Notes under the pieces: generated by a model | Told to the model about the DNA's origin: nothing | What the model saw: only the letters and a program-made list of their open reading frames with translations | Database searches by the model: none | Origin: Rhodococcus aetherivorans | GTDB lineage: Bacteria > Actinomycetota > Actinomycetes > Mycobacteriales > Mycobacteriaceae | DNA: 64,000 bases | Direction: 5' to 3' | Assembly: GCF_011058165.1 (NCBI RefSeq) | Contig: NZ_JAALEG010000004.1 | Location: forward strand, 1 to 64,000 | Shown here: piece after piece, positions 20,003-29,820 of the stretch | How the letters are laid out: each line of letters begins with the position of its first letter | How positions within the stretch are numbered: position 1 is the first letter of the stretch | Program-made: the position numbers and the translations under genes

Positions 20003-21385
20003 TTACCGTGCGTGGGCGATGCCCGGGACGGCCTTCGGGTCGCGGCGCACCGCCGCGGGGTTGGTCTCCTTCAGCACCCACGCCGAGAACAGCGTGAGGG
20101 CGCCCATCAGGGCCACGAACACCGAGACCCACGTCGTCGTGCCGGTGTTGGCGATCAGGGCGGTCATGATGAACGGCGTGCCACCGCTGACGGTGACGGC
20201 GGCGAGCTGGTAGGCGAGCGACGCGCCCGAGAGCCGGACGTTCGGTTCGAAGAGCTCGCCCAGGTACGCCGCCAGTGGGCCGTACGTCATGGACTGGAAG
20301 ATCGAGCCGACCGTGACGGCCACCGCGAACAACACGAGATTCGCGGTGTTGACGAGCCAGAAGTAGGGGAAGGCCCACAGCACGAGCGCCGCTGCCCCGA
20401 TCATGATCATCGGCCGGCGGCCGACGCGGTCGGAGATCCACCCCGACCACAGGATGAACCCGAGACCCACCAGCGAGCTGGCCAGCGACACGGCCAGGAT
20501 CGAGTTGCGGTTCATGCCGAGTTCGGTGGTGCCGTAGCTCAGGACGCCGGCGATGCTGATGTAGAACAGCGAGTTCGTCGCGGCGAGCAGGCCGCAGCCC
20601 AGCAGGATCTTGCGCCAGTGGGTGCGGATCGCTTCGGCCAGCGGGGCCTGGACGACCTGCTGCTCGGGCCGGGTGGCTGCGACTTCGGCCTGCAGTTCCC
20701 GGAATTCGGGGGTGTCCTCCACCTTGGTCTGGATGTAGAGGACGACGGGGAACAGCGCCGCGCTGGCGAGGAACGGGATCCGCCAGCCCCAGTCGAGGAA
20801 CACCTCGTTCGGCATCGCGGCCGTCGCCGTCAGGAAGGCGACGTTGCCCAGGATGACGCCGCACGGCACACCCATCTGCCCGAACGTGCCGGCGAAGCCG
20901 CGCCGCTTGGGATCCGCGGACTCGGTGAGCAGCAGGACGATTCCGCCCCACTGTCCGCCGCAGGCGATGCCCTGCAGGAAGCGCAGCGTCACCAGGAGGA
21001 TGGGGGCGAGGACGCCGATGGAGGCGGCGGAGGGCAGGCAGCCGATGAGGAACGTCGCCAGGCCCATGAGCAGCAGGGAGACCACGACGACGGGTTTGCG
21101 GCCGTAGCGGTCACCGAAGTGGCCGGCTACGAGTCCGCCGATGGGACGGGCCACGAATCCGGCCCAGAAGGTGCTGAAGGACAACAGCGTTCCCATCAGG
21201 GGTGAGCTGTCGGGGAAGAACACGTGCGGGAAGACCAGCGCCGCGGCGGTGCCGTAGAGAAAGAAGTCGTACCACTCGATCGAGCTGCCGATGAGCCCGG
21301 CGGCGAGCAGCTTACGATGAGCGCGCGTGTGGTGCGACGTGCCGGCGGGCGCGATGCCGGTCGGACTCACGGATGACGATGTCAC
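20003..21385 (-). CDS. MFS transporter, metabolite:H+ symporter (MHS) family
   Basis: This 460-aa protein has twelve predicted helices and the MHS-type signatures SSIEWYDFFLYG in TM1, ARPIGGLVAGHFGDRYGRKP between TM2 and TM3, and RFLQGIACGGQWGG in TM4. The family (ShiA, ProP, KgtP, citrate carriers) imports carboxylates and zwitterions with protons. Next to an acyl-CoA ligase, the likely cargo is an organic acid. Start GTG 21385 has GGAGG 9 bases upstream. It is divergent from the ligase gene with operator 2 between them. Confidence 0.93.
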   Translation of the reverse strand: MTSSSVSPTGIAPAGTSHHTRAHRKLLAAGLIGSSIEWYDFFLYGTAAALVFPHVFFPDSSPLMGTLLSFSTFWAGFVARPIGGLVAGHFGDRYGRKPVVVVSLLLMGLATFLIGCLPSAASIGVLAPILLVTLRFLQGIACGGQWGGIVLLLTESADPKRRGFAGTFGQMGVPCGVILGNVAFLTATAAMPNEVFLDWGWRIPFLASAALFPVVLYIQTKVEDTPEFRELQAEVAATRPEQQVVQAPLAEAIRTHWRKILLGCGLLAATNSLFYISIAGVLSYGTTELGMNRNSILAVSLASSLVGLGFILWSGWISDRVGRRPMIMIGAAALVLWAFPYFWLVNTANLVLFAVAVTVGSIFQSMTYGPLAAYLGELFEPNVRLSGASLAYQLAAVTVSGGTPFIMTALIANTGTTTWVSVFVALMGALTLFSAWVLKETNPAAVRRDPKAVPGIAHAR

Positions 21386-21431
21386 AGATCAATTCCTCCG
21401 GTCGGACGGGCCGAGAAACAGCACTCAAACA

Positions 21432-21445
21432 TGAATTCGGGTTCA
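21432..21445. promoter_or_regulatory. Operator 2: TGAA-N6-TTCA
   Basis: TGAATTCGGGTTCA lies in the divergent region between the MFS transporter (start 21385) and acyl-CoA ligase (start 21537). Its spacing is identical to operators 1 and 3. Confidence 0.6.
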
Positions 21446-21536
21446 GGCTGTGGTGCTAGTCTGGGGCATCCGTCATGTGATGTCAATCACGAGCGGGCCT
21501 CCCCCCAAAATGTCACTCGACGAAGGGAAACCAGTC

Positions 21537-23054
21537 ATGGCCAGTGTTCTCGACCCCGTCCTCGCCCATGCGGACGCGGCGCCGGAACGCATCGCCCTGC
21601 GCACGCAGGACGGGCAGCGAAGCTATCGCCGGCTTCGCGACGACGCGCTGCGCTACGGCGCACTGCTCCGCGGTCGCGGCGTCACCACCGGCGACCGGGT
21701 GCTCCTGCTCGCCCCGTCGGTACCCGAATTCGTCTTGGCTTACCTGGGCATCCAGGCGGTCGGCGCCGTGGTGGTTCCGGTGAACACCATGTCCACCGCG
21801 GCCGAGCTGAGCTATACGCTCGGGGACTCGCGGGCCGTGCTCGCGATCGCCTGGCACGGCGCCTCCGCCTCGGTGGCCGAGGCCGCGGAGGGTCTCGGCG
21901 TGCCGTGGCTGCCGCTGGAGCCGGGCGCCGCGGTCGAGGAGGACCCCATCGACCCCGTCGACCGTGCCGACGGCGACATCGCGGCGGTGCTGTACACGTC
22001 GGGCACCACCGGCCGCCCCAAGGGGGCCCAGCTCACCGTCTCGAATCTGCTGTCCGCGGGCCGTATTTCGTGCACATTGTCCGGATCGGGACCCGAGGAC
22101 CGCGTGGGGACCGGATTGCCGCTGTTCCACATCTTCGGCCAGGCCTCGGTGATGATGTCGGCGTTCACCGCCGGATCCTCCCTGTCCCTGCTGTCCCCGT
22201 TCGACCCGGCGGCGATGCTCGATCTCGTGGTCCGGGATCGGCTGACGGTGGTGTGCGGGGTTCCGACCATGTGGAACGCGATGCTGCATGCCGAATCGCC
22301 CTACGGCCCGGCGGATTTCGAGGGGCTGCGGCTGGCGGTCTCGGGGGGAGCGTCGCTGCCGGGTGAGGTGGCCCGCGACTTCGGGCAGCGCTTCGGCTGC
22401 ACCATCCGGGAGGGCTACGGCCTGACGGAAACCACGGCCATGGCGACCTTCTCATGGGGGGACGTCCCGGCGCGCATCGGGTACAGCGGAACCGCGGCCC
22501 CGGACATCGAGGTCGAGGTCTACGGGCCGGACGGTGCCCCGTGCGGGCCCGGCGAGGTGGGGGAGGTGTTCGTCCGCGGACCCGTCGTCATGGCCGGCTA
22601 CTGGCAGCGCCCGGCCGACACCGCGGCCGTGCTCGACGAGCAGGGCTGGTTCCGCACCGGCGACCTCGGAGAGTTCGACGAGCAGGGCCGGTTGCGCATC
22701 GTCGACCGCGTCAAGGACCTCGTCATCCGCGGCGGCTACAACGTGTACCCCAGCGAGGTGGAGGAGGTGCTCTACGAGCATCCCGACGTCGTCGAGGCCG
22801 CCGTGGTGGGCGTCCCGGACCGGCACTACGGCGAGGAGATCGCCGCGGTGGTCGTGCTGCGCGACGGCGGCGGCGCCGACGCCGAGGACGTCGTGCGATG
22901 GTGCCGGGAGCGGTTGTCCGCCTACAAGGCACCCCGCATCGTCCGCTTCGTCGACGCACTGCCGAAGGGGGCGTCCGGGAAGATCCTCAAGCGGGCCATC
23001 GACCGGGACGAGTTGTCCCGGTTCGTCGTACGCCGCTCCGAGTCGGCGGTGTGA
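21537..23054 (+). CDS. AMP-forming acyl-CoA ligase (FadD/QsdC-like)
   Basis: This 505-aa ANL-superfamily ligase shows the phosphate loop YTSGTTGRPKGAQ, YGLTETT, WFRTGDLG, DRVKDLVIRGGYNVYPSEVEE and the C-terminal catalytic lysine in PKGASGKILKR. It would adenylate a carboxylic or hydroxy acid and transfer it to CoA. ATG at 21537 (SD GAAGGGA) is chosen over upstream ATGs at 21480 and 21510. In R. erythropolis a fatty acyl-CoA ligase (QsdC) follows the QsdA lactonase in gamma-lactone catabolism, and the next gene here is a lactonase-type enzyme. Confidence 0.93.
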   Translation: MASVLDPVLAHADAAPERIALRTQDGQRSYRRLRDDALRYGALLRGRGVTTGDRVLLLAPSVPEFVLAYLGIQAVGAVVVPVNTMSTAAELSYTLGDSRAVLAIAWHGASASVAEAAEGLGVPWLPLEPGAAVEEDPIDPVDRADGDIAAVLYTSGTTGRPKGAQLTVSNLLSAGRISCTLSGSGPEDRVGTGLPLFHIFGQASVMMSAFTAGSSLSLLSPFDPAAMLDLVVRDRLTVVCGVPTMWNAMLHAESPYGPADFEGLRLAVSGGASLPGEVARDFGQRFGCTIREGYGLTETTAMATFSWGDVPARIGYSGTAAPDIEVEVYGPDGAPCGPGEVGEVFVRGPVVMAGYWQRPADTAAVLDEQGWFRTGDLGEFDEQGRLRIVDRVKDLVIRGGYNVYPSEVEEVLYEHPDVVEAAVVGVPDRHYGEEIAAVVVLRDGGGADAEDVVRWCRERLSAYKAPRIVRFVDALPKGASGKILKRAIDRDELSRFVVRRSESAV

Positions 23055-23059
23055 TCCGC

Positions 23060-23098
23060 GCCGTCCGCTGCCGGGTGCCACACCCGGCAGCGGACGGC
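23060..23098. terminator. Bidirectional terminator between acyl-CoA ligase and lactonase-like gene
   Basis: 18-bp perfect arms (23060-23077 and 23081-23098) with a 3-base loop, between converging genes. Confidence 0.9.
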
Positions 23099-23105
23099 AC
23101 CCGAC

Positions 23106-24080
23106 TCAGTACGTGTCGCGGCGTTCGAAGATCTCGCGCGGGTTGTCGATCAGCATCCGGTCGATGTCCGCCTCGCTCACCCCGGCCTCCCGCAGGGCGG
23201 GCAGCACGTCGTTGTGCAGGTGCATGTAGCTCCACCGCGGCGTCTCCACGGCGAGCATCTTCGGATCGAGCCAGTCGTTGAGGGTGGCGTAGTCCTGCGA
23301 CAGCAGCATCCGGCCGGCATAGCCGCGCTCGACGAGGGTCGCGATGGTCTTCACCCGCTGCTCGAATCCGAGGTAGACGTCGACGCCGCAGCGGTCCATG
23401 CCGATGTACGACCCGGCGTCCATCAGCGACGTGAGGTAGCCGATGTCGTCGGAATCGCCGCTGTGGCCGACGATCACACGGGAGAGGTCGACACCCTCCT
23501 CGGTGAACAGGCGCTGCATCACCAGCCCCGACTCGGAGTGGGCGTGGGTGTGCACGGTGATCGGCACGCCGGTGCGGCGGTGGGCGACCGCCACGGCCCG
23601 GGCCGTGCGCTCGACGCCTGCGGTCAGGCCCGGGGCGTCGATGGCGCACTTGAGCATTCCGGCGCGCACTCCGGAATCGAGGATGCCCTCCTCGATGTCG
23701 CGGACGAAGAAGTCCACCAGGGGTTCCGGGCCACCGAACAGGGTGCCGGAACCGCGGTAGTGGAAGTAGTGCGGCAGGTCCATGTAGGTGTAGAGACCGG
23801 TCGCCACGACGATGTTCATGTCGGTGGCCTCGGCGACCCGCCGGATCAGGTCGATGTTGCGGCCCGTGCCGACCACGGTGAGGTCGACGAACGTGTCGAA
23901 GCCGGCCGCGTGCACCTCCCGGACGCGGTCGATCGCCTCCGCGACCGCCGCGTCGAGGTCGACGCCGATGTCCCAGTTGCCGTGCAGTTCGGGGGAGAGG
24001 ACGAACAGGTGCTCGTGCATCAACGTCCGGCCGAGGCTGCCGCTGTCGACGGTGCCGGTGACGGTGGGGACGGTGGTCAT
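23106..24080 (-). CDS. Phosphotriesterase-like lactonase (QsdA-type PLL)
   Basis: This 324-aa TIM-barrel hydrolase keeps all metal ligands of the phosphotriesterase family: His22 and His24 (LMHEHL), the carboxylated Lys144 (GMLKCAID), His177 (VHTHAH), His206 (VGHSGD) and Asp263 (LSQDYA). The segment GLYTYMDLPHYF, with a Tyr at residue 97, matches the lactonase-type (PLL) loop rather than true organophosphate hydrolases. It resembles QsdA of Rhodococcus erythropolis, which opens N-acylhomoserine lactones and gamma-lactones. A perfect 16-bp palindrome lies 22 bp upstream. Confidence 0.9.
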   Translation of the reverse strand: MTTVPTVTGTVDSGSLGRTLMHEHLFVLSPELHGNWDIGVDLDAAVAEAIDRVREVHAAGFDTFVDLTVVGTGRNIDLIRRVAEATDMNIVVATGLYTYMDLPHYFHYRGSGTLFGGPEPLVDFFVRDIEEGILDSGVRAGMLKCAIDAPGLTAGVERTARAVAVAHRRTGVPITVHTHAHSESGLVMQRLFTEEGVDLSRVIVGHSGDSDDIGYLTSLMDAGSYIGMDRCGVDVYLGFEQRVKTIATLVERGYAGRMLLSQDYATLNDWLDPKMLAVETPRWSYMHLHNDVLPALREAGVSEADIDRMLIDNPREIFERRDTY

Positions 24081-24101
24081 GGCGTCTCGCTTCCTGAAGA
24101 C

Positions 24102-24117
24102 CTGAATTGGAATTCAG
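24102..24117. promoter_or_regulatory. Operator 3: perfect palindrome CTGAATTGGAATTCAG
   Basis: The 16-bp palindrome contains TGAA-N6-TTCA and lies 22 bp upstream of the lactonase start (24080), where a repressor would block transcription initiation. Confidence 0.7.
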
Positions 24118-24175
24118 CTTCATATGAGACCACGATGAGACGCCTGTCACAAGACCCCACCGGCGTCGGGCGCAG

Positions 24176-25585
24176 TCAGCCCTGCGGCTCGACCCGCGTC
24201 ATCGCCAGCACGTCGAGCCGCCGGTCCAGCTCCTCCTCGCTCAGGCCGTCGCCGATCAGGCCCCGGTCGATCACCGCCTGCCGGATCGTCTTCTTCTCCC
24301 GCAGCGCCTCCTTCGCGACCGCGGCGGCCTCCTCGTATCCGATCGCCGAGTTCAGCGGCGTCACGATCGACGGCGACGACTCCGCCAGGGTGCGCAGGTG
24401 CTCGGTGTTCGCCACGAGACCGTCGACGCACCGCTCGGCGAACAGGCGCGAGACGTTGGCCAGCAGGCGCAACGACTCGAGCAGGTTGCGGGCCATCATC
24501 GGGATGTACACGTTGAGCTCGAACGCGCCCGCGGCGCCGCCCCACGCCACGGCCGCGTCGTTGCCCACGACCTGCGCCGCCACCTGGGTCACCGCCTCCG
24601 GCAGCACGGGGTTCACCTTGCCCGGCATGATCGAGCTGCCCGGCTGCAGGTCCGGCAGCTGGATCTCGGCGAGACCCGTCAACGGACCCGACCCCATCCA
24701 CCGGATGTCGTTGGCGATCTTCGTCAGCGAGACCGCGATGGTCCGCAGCGCCCCGGACGCCTCGACCAGGCCGTCGCGCGCGGCCTGCGCTTCGAAACTG
24801 TTCTTCGCCGGCGTCAGCGCCTCCACCCCGGTCGCGCGCACCAGTTCGGCGACGACGCGGGGGCCGAACCCCTCGGGGGCATTCAGGCCCGTGCCGACGG
24901 CGGTGCCGCCGATGGCCAGCTCGCCGAGCCGCGGCAGCGTCGCCTGCACCCGCTCGATGCCGGCCTCGATCTGCCGGGCGTAGCCCCCGAACTCCTGCCC
25001 GAGCGTGACCGGCACGGCATCCATCAGATGGGTCCGGCCGGACTTGACGACCCGCTTCCACTCCTCCGCCTTCGCGGCGAGGGACGCCCGCAGCTGGTCG
25101 AGGGCCGGGATGAGATCCTTCACCGCCGCCTCGGTGGCGGCGACGTGCGTCGCGGTGGGGAAGGTGTCGTTCGACGACTGCGACATGTTGACGTGATCGT
25201 TGGGATGCACCGTCACCCCGCGCTGCGCGGCGAGGCTCGCGATGACCTCGTTGGCGTTCATGTTCGAGCTCGTGCCCGAACCGGTCTGGAACACGTCGAT
25301 GGGGAACTGGTCGTCGTGCAGGCCCTCGGCGATCTCGGTAGCGGCGGCGACGATCGCGTCGGCCTTCTCCGCGTCGAGCAGGCCCAGGTCCTGGTTGACC
25401 CGGGCACACGCCGCCTTGAGCAGGCCCATCGCGCGGATCTGGGTGCGTTCGAGGCCGCGGCCGGAGATCGGGAAGTTCTCCACGGCCCGCTGGGTCTGAG
25501 CGCGCCACAGGGCGTCGGCCGGGACCCGGACCTCACCCATGGTGTCGTGTTCGATTCGGAACTGCTGCTCGGGATTTTCGGCCAT
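24176..25585 (-). CDS. fumC: Fumarate hydratase, class II
   Basis: This 469-aa enzyme interconverts fumarate and L-malate in the TCA cycle without iron-sulfur clusters. Signatures seen: [15 protein letters not shown], the catalytic His in [17 protein letters not shown], and the superfamily signature [11 protein letters not shown] with the mobile-loop Ser. The length matches Rv1098c. glpX lies just upstream in the same direction, as in M. tuberculosis, with an 84-bp gap. Confidence 0.97.
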   Translation of the reverse strand: MAENPEQQFRIEHDTMGEVRVPADALWRAQTQRAVENFPISGRGLERTQIRAMGLLKAACARVNQDLGLLDAEKADAIVAAATEIAEGLHDDQFPIDVFQTGSGTSSNMNANEVIASLAAQRGVTVHPNDHVNMSQSSNDTFPTATHVAATEAAVKDLIPALDQLRASLAAKAEEWKRVVKSGRTHLMDAVPVTLGQEFGGYARQIEAGIERVQATLPRLGELAIGGTAVGTGLNAPEGFGPRVVAELVRATGVEALTPAKNSFEAQAARDGLVEASGALRTIAVSLTKIANDIRWMGSGPLTGLAEIQLPDLQPGSSIMPGKVNPVLPEAVTQVAAQVVGNDAAVAWGGAAGAFELNVYIPMMARNLLESLRLLANVSRLFAERCVDGLVANTEHLRTLAESSPSIVTPLNSAIGYEEAAAVAKEALREKKTIRQAVIDRGLIGDGLSEEELDRRLDVLAMTRVEPQG

Positions 25586-25669
25586 GGCTTCACAGTAGGC
25601 GGCTCGCGCCGCAGGGGCGCCCCTTCGGACCGGCGGAGATCCGAAAGGACACCACGACCGCGAAGCGGG

Positions 25670-26707
25670 TCACGGCATGGGAGGAACGGCCCCCGCGACG
25701 CCGTGGAAATCGATCGACGTGAACTCGCTGAGCTTCTTCAGACGGTGGTACGCCTCGACCATCCGGACGGTGCCGGACTTGCTGCGCATCACGATCGACT
25801 GCGTCGTCGCGCCGCCGCCGTAGTAGCGGACACCCTTGACGAGTTCGCCGTCGGTGACGCCGGTCGCGCAGAAGAAGATGTTCTCGCCCTTGACCAGGTC
25901 CGTGGTGGTCAGCACGCGGCCCGGTTCGTGGCCCGCGTCGATCGCCTTCTGCCGCTCCGCGTCGTCCTTCGGCGCCAGCCGGCCCTGCAGCGCGCCACCC
26001 ATGCAGCGCATCGCGGCCGCGGCGATGATGCCCTCCGGGGTGCCGCCGATGCCGAGCAGCATGTCGACACCCGAACCCGGGCGCGCCGCGGCGATCGCGC
26101 CGGCGACGTCACCGTCGGAGATCAGGCGGATGCGCGCGCCGGTCGCGCGCACATCGCTGATGAGCTGCGCGTGCCGGGGACGGTCGAGGATCGTGACGGT
26201 GATGTCGGAGATCTCCGAGTGCTTCGCCTTCGCGACCCGGCTGATGTTCTCGGCGACGGGCGCGGTGATGTCGATGACGTCCGCGGCCTCCGGGCCGACG
26301 GCGATCTTGTCCATGTAGAACACGGCGGACGGGTCGAACATGGCGCCGCGCTCGGCGACGGCGAGCACCGCGATGGAGCCGGGCGCACCCTTCGCCATCA
26401 GGGTGGTGCCGTCGATCGGGTCGACCGCCACGTCGCACAGCGGACCGTCGCCGTTGCCGACCTCCTCGCCGTTGTAGAGCATGGGCGCCTCGTCCTTCTC
26501 GCCCTCACCGATCACGACGACGCCGCGCATCGACACCGAGCTGACCATGTGACGCATGGCGTCGACGGCGGCGCCGTCGCCGCCTTCCTTGTCACCGCGG
26601 CCGACCCAGCGGCCCGCAGCCATCGCCGCGGCCTCGGTGACACGCACCAGCTCGAGGGCGAGATTGCGGTCCGGGGCCTGGCGGCGGGTCGGGGTGCTGG
26701 CCGTCAT
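25670..26707 (-). CDS. glpX: Class II fructose-1,6-bisphosphatase
   Basis: This 345-aa GlpX protein has the metal-binding [18 protein letters not shown] and [12 protein letters not shown] motifs of the inositol-phosphatase fold, and [14 protein letters not shown] near the sugar-phosphate site. It supplies the only FBPase activity of gluconeogenesis in mycobacteria (Rv1099c). Transcribed with fumC; ATG at 26707. The divergent gap to the DUF4245 gene carries its promoter, which I could not define. Confidence 0.97.
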   Translation of the reverse strand: MTASTPTRRQAPDRNLALELVRVTEAAAMAAGRWVGRGDKEGGDGAAVDAMRHMVSSVSMRGVVVIGEGEKDEAPMLYNGEEVGNGDGPLCDVAVDPIDGTTLMAKGAPGSIAVLAVAERGAMFDPSAVFYMDKIAVGPEAADVIDITAPVAENISRVAKAKHSEISDITVTILDRPRHAQLISDVRATGARIRLISDGDVAGAIAAARPGSGVDMLLGIGGTPEGIIAAAAMRCMGGALQGRLAPKDDAERQKAIDAGHEPGRVLTTTDLVKGENIFFCATGVTDGELVKGVRYYGGGATTQSIVMRSKSGTVRMVEAYHRLKKLSEFTSIDFHGVAGAVPPMP

Positions 26708-26885
26708 GGGCTACTGCCTCCTGATGCAGTCGGTCGGCGCGGACGCCGACGCGGGACGGCCGCCGAGGGGACAGCCGCCGGGTTCCGATGGTTTCGAGTG
26801 GTAATTCTCTCATCACCGCCCCGTCGGCGGGGCTCGGACCCGGCCACGTGCGGGTATCGGTGCGGACGGCTGTCAGACTGGAAGC

Positions 26886-27455
26886 GTGGCCTCCCAGAAA
26901 CCCCGCATTCTCCACGACACGCGCGACATGGCGTGGTCGCTGATCCCGCTTCTGCTGATCATGGTCGTCGTGGCCGCGATCGCCAGCCAATGCTCCTTCA
27001 GCCCCGGCGGCCCCACGGCGGGACCCGTGCCCAGCTTCGACGTCGACGCCGGCCTGAAGTACGACGCCCGCGAGCTGGACTTCCCGATCCGGCAGCCGAA
27101 GGTGCCCGAGGACTGGCAGGCCAACTCCGGCAGCCGCAGCATCATCACCGGCGAGCAGGGTGGCGATTCGAGCACCGTCGGATTCATCACCCCTGACGGC
27201 CGGTACGTGCGGTTCACCCAGTCGAATGCGGGGGAGGACGAGCTGGTGCGGTTCGTCGCCGGGGAGCCGCGCACCGCGACCGGGGCGCAGAGCCTCGCCG
27301 GCCGCGACTGGGTGGTCTACGGCGGCGAGGGCGTCGAACCGCTGTGGGTGTCCGACTTCGGCGACGTCCGGATCCTCATCGGCGGCTCCGGCGACGAGGC
27401 CGAGTTCCGCGAGCTGGCGACCGCCGCGGGTGCGGCCGAACCGCTGCAGCCCTAG
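26886..27455 (+). CDS. DUF4245 membrane-anchored protein
   Basis: This 189-aa protein has a short cytoplasmic start, one membrane helix (about 17-34, SLIPLLLIMVVVAAI) and an outside domain with DFPIRQPKVPEDWQ and SLAGRDWVVYGG, matching the DUF4245 family that sits next to glpX in mycolata (Rv1100). Function is unknown. The GTG at 26886 follows CAGACT at 26874-26879 by 6 bases, suggesting a leaderless transcript. It converges on xseB with a 12-bp gap. Confidence 0.88.
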   Translation: MASQKPRILHDTRDMAWSLIPLLLIMVVVAAIASQCSFSPGGPTAGPVPSFDVDAGLKYDARELDFPIRQPKVPEDWQANSGSRSIITGEQGGDSSTVGFITPDGRYVRFTQSNAGEDELVRFVAGEPRTATGAQSLAGRDWVVYGGEGVEPLWVSDFGDVRILIGGSGDEAEFRELATAAGAAEPLQP

Positions 27456-27467
27456 CAGCCGCTCCGC

Positions 27468-27764
27468 TCACTCCTCGTCGTCGTCGGCGTGCGACAGCGC
27501 GGTCTCCACACGCTGCCGGGCACCGGCGAGATGCTCCTCGCAGCGCCGCGCGAGCGCCTCGCCCCGTTCCCACAGCGCCAGCGAATCGTCCAGGTCCAAG
27601 CCACCCTGTTCGAGCATCTTGACCACGTTGACCAGTTCGTCGCGCGCACGCTCGTAGCCGAACTCCGCCACGTCGTCGTTCGGGCCGCTCGCGGAGGTGG
27701 TCTTCGGGCCGCTCGCGGCCGTGGTCTTCGGGCCGCTCGCGGCCGTGTCCTTCGTCTCGCTCAT
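27468..27764 (-). CDS. xseB: Exodeoxyribonuclease VII small subunit
   Basis: The conserved XseB core [45 protein letters not shown] (in three helices) occupies residues about 35-80 of 98. It binds XseA, which degrades single-stranded DNA. The first 30 residues are an extra low-complexity tail made of an ASGPKTTA-type octapeptide repeated three times, encoded by a 24-bp DNA repeat at 27679-27750 and unusual for XseB. Only 10 bp separate it from xseA upstream. Confidence 0.95.
   Translation of the reverse strand: MSETKDTAASGPKTTAASGPKTTSASGPNDDVAEFGYERARDELVNVVKMLEQGGLDLDDSLALWERGEALARRCEEHLAGARQRVETALSHADDDEE
27679..27750. repeat. 24-bp tandem repeat, three copies, inside xseB
   Basis: Units at 27679-27702, 27703-27726 and 27727-27750 begin TTCGGGCCGCTCGCGG and differ at only a few positions. 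The unit length keeps frame and encodes the octapeptide repeats at the XseB N-terminus. Confidence 0.9.
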
Positions 27765-27774
27765 CCGTTCCCCG

Positions 27775-29022
27775 TCACTTCTCTCGTCCGATGACGGCGG
27801 CGCGCAGCGCCCCGTCGGTGACCCGCACCCGCAGCTGGGTGCCGGGCGGTGCGTCGCCGGCCGACCGCAGCACCTCCGGATCCCCGTCGGGGACCACCCG
27901 CTGGACCACCGCGTAGCCGCGGGCGAGGGTGGCGGCGGGACCGAGGGTCGCGAGCCGCGCACCGAGGTGCTCGATCCGGGCGGCCTCGGCGTCGATCGCG
28001 CGGGTCACGTCGCGACGGGCGCACTGCCGCAGCCGCTCGATCTCCTCGCTTCGCCGGTCGACGGTGCTCAGGGGGTCTGCGAGCACCGGCCGGCTGCGCA
28101 ACTGCTCGATCACGTGCTCCTCCCGGCGCACCCAGTTCCGCAGCGCCGCCGCCGACCGCCCTCGTAGCTCGTCCACCAGGTCCTGTTCGGCCACCGCGTC
28201 CGGCACGATCCGTTTGGCGGCGTCGGTGGGGGTCGCCGCCCGCAGGTCGGCGACGTGGTCGGACAGCGGGCTGTCCGGTTCGTGCCCGATGGCGCTGACC
28301 ACCGGCGTCGTGCACCGGACGATCGCGCGGCACAGCGCCTCGTCCGAGAACGGCAGCAGGTCCTCCACGCTGCCGCCGCCGCGCGCGAGCACGATGACGT
28401 CGACGGACGGGTCGGCGTCGAGTTCCTCGAGCGCATCCAGGATCTGCGGGACCGCGGTGGGCCCCTGGACGGCGGTGTTGCGGATCTCGAAACGGACGGC
28501 CGGCCATCGGCGCTGCGCGACGCTGAGCACGTCCCGCTCGGCGGCGCTCGCGCGCCCGGTGATCAGACCGATCCGCTGCGGCAGGAACGGCAGGGGCCGC
28601 TTGAGCCGAGGGTCGAACAGTCCCTCGGCCGCGAGCAGCGCACGCAGCCGCTCGATGCGGGCGAGGAGTTCGCCGATACCGACGGCGCGGATCTCGGTGA
28701 CCCGCAGGGCGAGGGTGCCGCGGCCGGTCCAGAACGACAGCTTGCCGAACATCACCACCCGGCTGCCCTCGGTGAGCGGTACGGGGGAGTTCTGCACCAG
28801 TTGCGGCGAGCACGTCACCGACAGCGACATGTCCGCCGACGGATCCCGCAACGTGAGGAACGCGGTGCGGGTGCCGGGACGCACGTTGAGCTGGGTGATC
28901 TGGCCCTCCACCCAGACCGAACCGAGCCGGTCGATCCAGCCGGCGACCTTCTGCGAGACGGTCCGGACCGGCCACGGATGCTCCGCGGAGTTGGACGGGG
29001 TGACCGTGGGCGCGGAGGTCAC
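27775..29022 (-). CDS. xseA: Exodeoxyribonuclease VII large subunit
   Basis: This 415-aa protein has the OB-fold domain at the N-terminus ([22 protein letters not shown]) and the catalytic domain with [32 protein letters not shown] and [20 protein letters not shown], the conserved XseA blocks. It forms the ssDNA exonuclease with XseB. The GTG start at 29022 overlaps the stop of the preceding lipid-droplet-like gene by 4 bp, giving a three-gene operon. Confidence 0.96.
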   Translation of the reverse strand: MTSAPTVTPSNSAEHPWPVRTVSQKVAGWIDRLGSVWVEGQITQLNVRPGTRTAFLTLRDPSADMSLSVTCSPQLVQNSPVPLTEGSRVVMFGKLSFWTGRGTLALRVTEIRAVGIGELLARIERLRALLAAEGLFDPRLKRPLPFLPQRIGLITGRASAAERDVLSVAQRRWPAVRFEIRNTAVQGPTAVPQILDALEELDADPSVDVIVLARGGGSVEDLLPFSDEALCRAIVRCTTPVVSAIGHEPDSPLSDHVADLRAATPTDAAKRIVPDAVAEQDLVDELRGRSAAALRNWVRREEHVIEQLRSRPVLADPLSTVDRRSEEIERLRQCARRDVTRAIDAEAARIEHLGARLATLGPAATLARGYAVVQRVVPDGDPEVLRSAGDAPPGTQLRVRVTDGALRAAVIGREK

Positions 29023-29753
29023 TTGGTGCTTGCGTTCGCGATCCGGTTGGACAGCATGGTCTCGAACGGGTCGCGTGCGCGCGTGGCGCTCTCGTACTCG
29101 AGCAGCGCCCGCAGGTCCTCGACCGACAGGGTGCGCATCCGGGCCCGCAGCTGTGCCAGGGTCAGCGACGGGTAGTCGAGCAGTTCGACGATCTCGGGCA
29201 CCTCGGATCCTGCCGCGCTCCCGGCGGCCGTCTTCTTCGCCGCCTTCTTCGCGGATTTGCCCCCGGCCGCGTCGGCGCCGCCGACGGCGGTCTTGCCGGC
29301 GCTGATCTTCGCGGCGGTGGACTCGGCGGGCGACCCGGTCTCGGCGGCGCCGGAGCCGGCGGTCTCCGTCTCGGCGACGGGGGACTTGCCCGCGTTCGGG
29401 CCGGCGGCCACCGGCACCGCGGCCTCCGCGGCCGGCGGCATCGAGTAGAGCGCGAACCGCCCCGGCGCCGCGGCAGTCGACATCTCGGCAGTGCCCGCCG
29501 GCACCTCGGCGTCGTCGTCGAAGGTGGCCCACGACGGCTCCTCGGCGGGGGCCGCGCCGAGCAGCTCGAACAGCTGGTCGCCCTTGATGGCGAGCGACGT
29601 CATCGTCTGCTGGATCCGCATCGTTGTCTGAAGGATCTGGCTGACCGTGGTCATCGGCAGCGCGACCGCGGTGGACGGCAGCTTGAGGGTCTCTTCGTAC
29701 GCGGTGACGGCCAGCCCGGCCGCCACCCGCGCCATGAACGGTGGACGGATCAT
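29019..29753 (-). CDS. Lipid-droplet-associated-type protein (Rv1109c-like)
   Basis: This 244-aa protein has an apolar helical start (about 1-65), an Ala/Gly/Ser/Thr-rich middle, a Lys-Ala stretch [13 protein letters not shown] and a final helical part [20 protein letters not shown]...LRALLEYE. This layout and place beside xseA and ispH match Rv1109c-type proteins that are annotated as lipid-droplet associated in rhodococci and mycobacteria. The Lys/Ala block recalls HBHA and TadA proteins. The exact function is not proven; membrane or triacylglycerol-surface binding is the best inference. Confidence 0.72.
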   Translation of the reverse strand: MIRPPFMARVAAGLAVTAYEETLKLPSTAVALPMTTVSQILQTTMRIQQTMTSLAIKGDQLFELLGAAPAEEPSWATFDDDAEVPAGTAEMSTAAAPGRFALYSMPPAAEAAVPVAAGPNAGKSPVAETETAGSGAAETGSPAESTAAKISAGKTAVGGADAAGGKSAKKAAKKTAAGSAAGSEVPEIVELLDYPSLTLAQLRARMRTLSVEDLRALLEYESATRARDPFETMLSNRIANASTK

Positions 29754-29820
29754 GAGAAACAGACTGCCTCACGTGCCGCCCGATTGGTAGCCGACGAGGG
29801 CCGACCCCGCGAACGGCCCG

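Noticed and set aside
25586-25669. Inverted repeat between fumC and glpX (CTTCGGA and TCCGAAAGG)
   Set aside because: The match is short and interrupted; not enough for a terminator or operator call.
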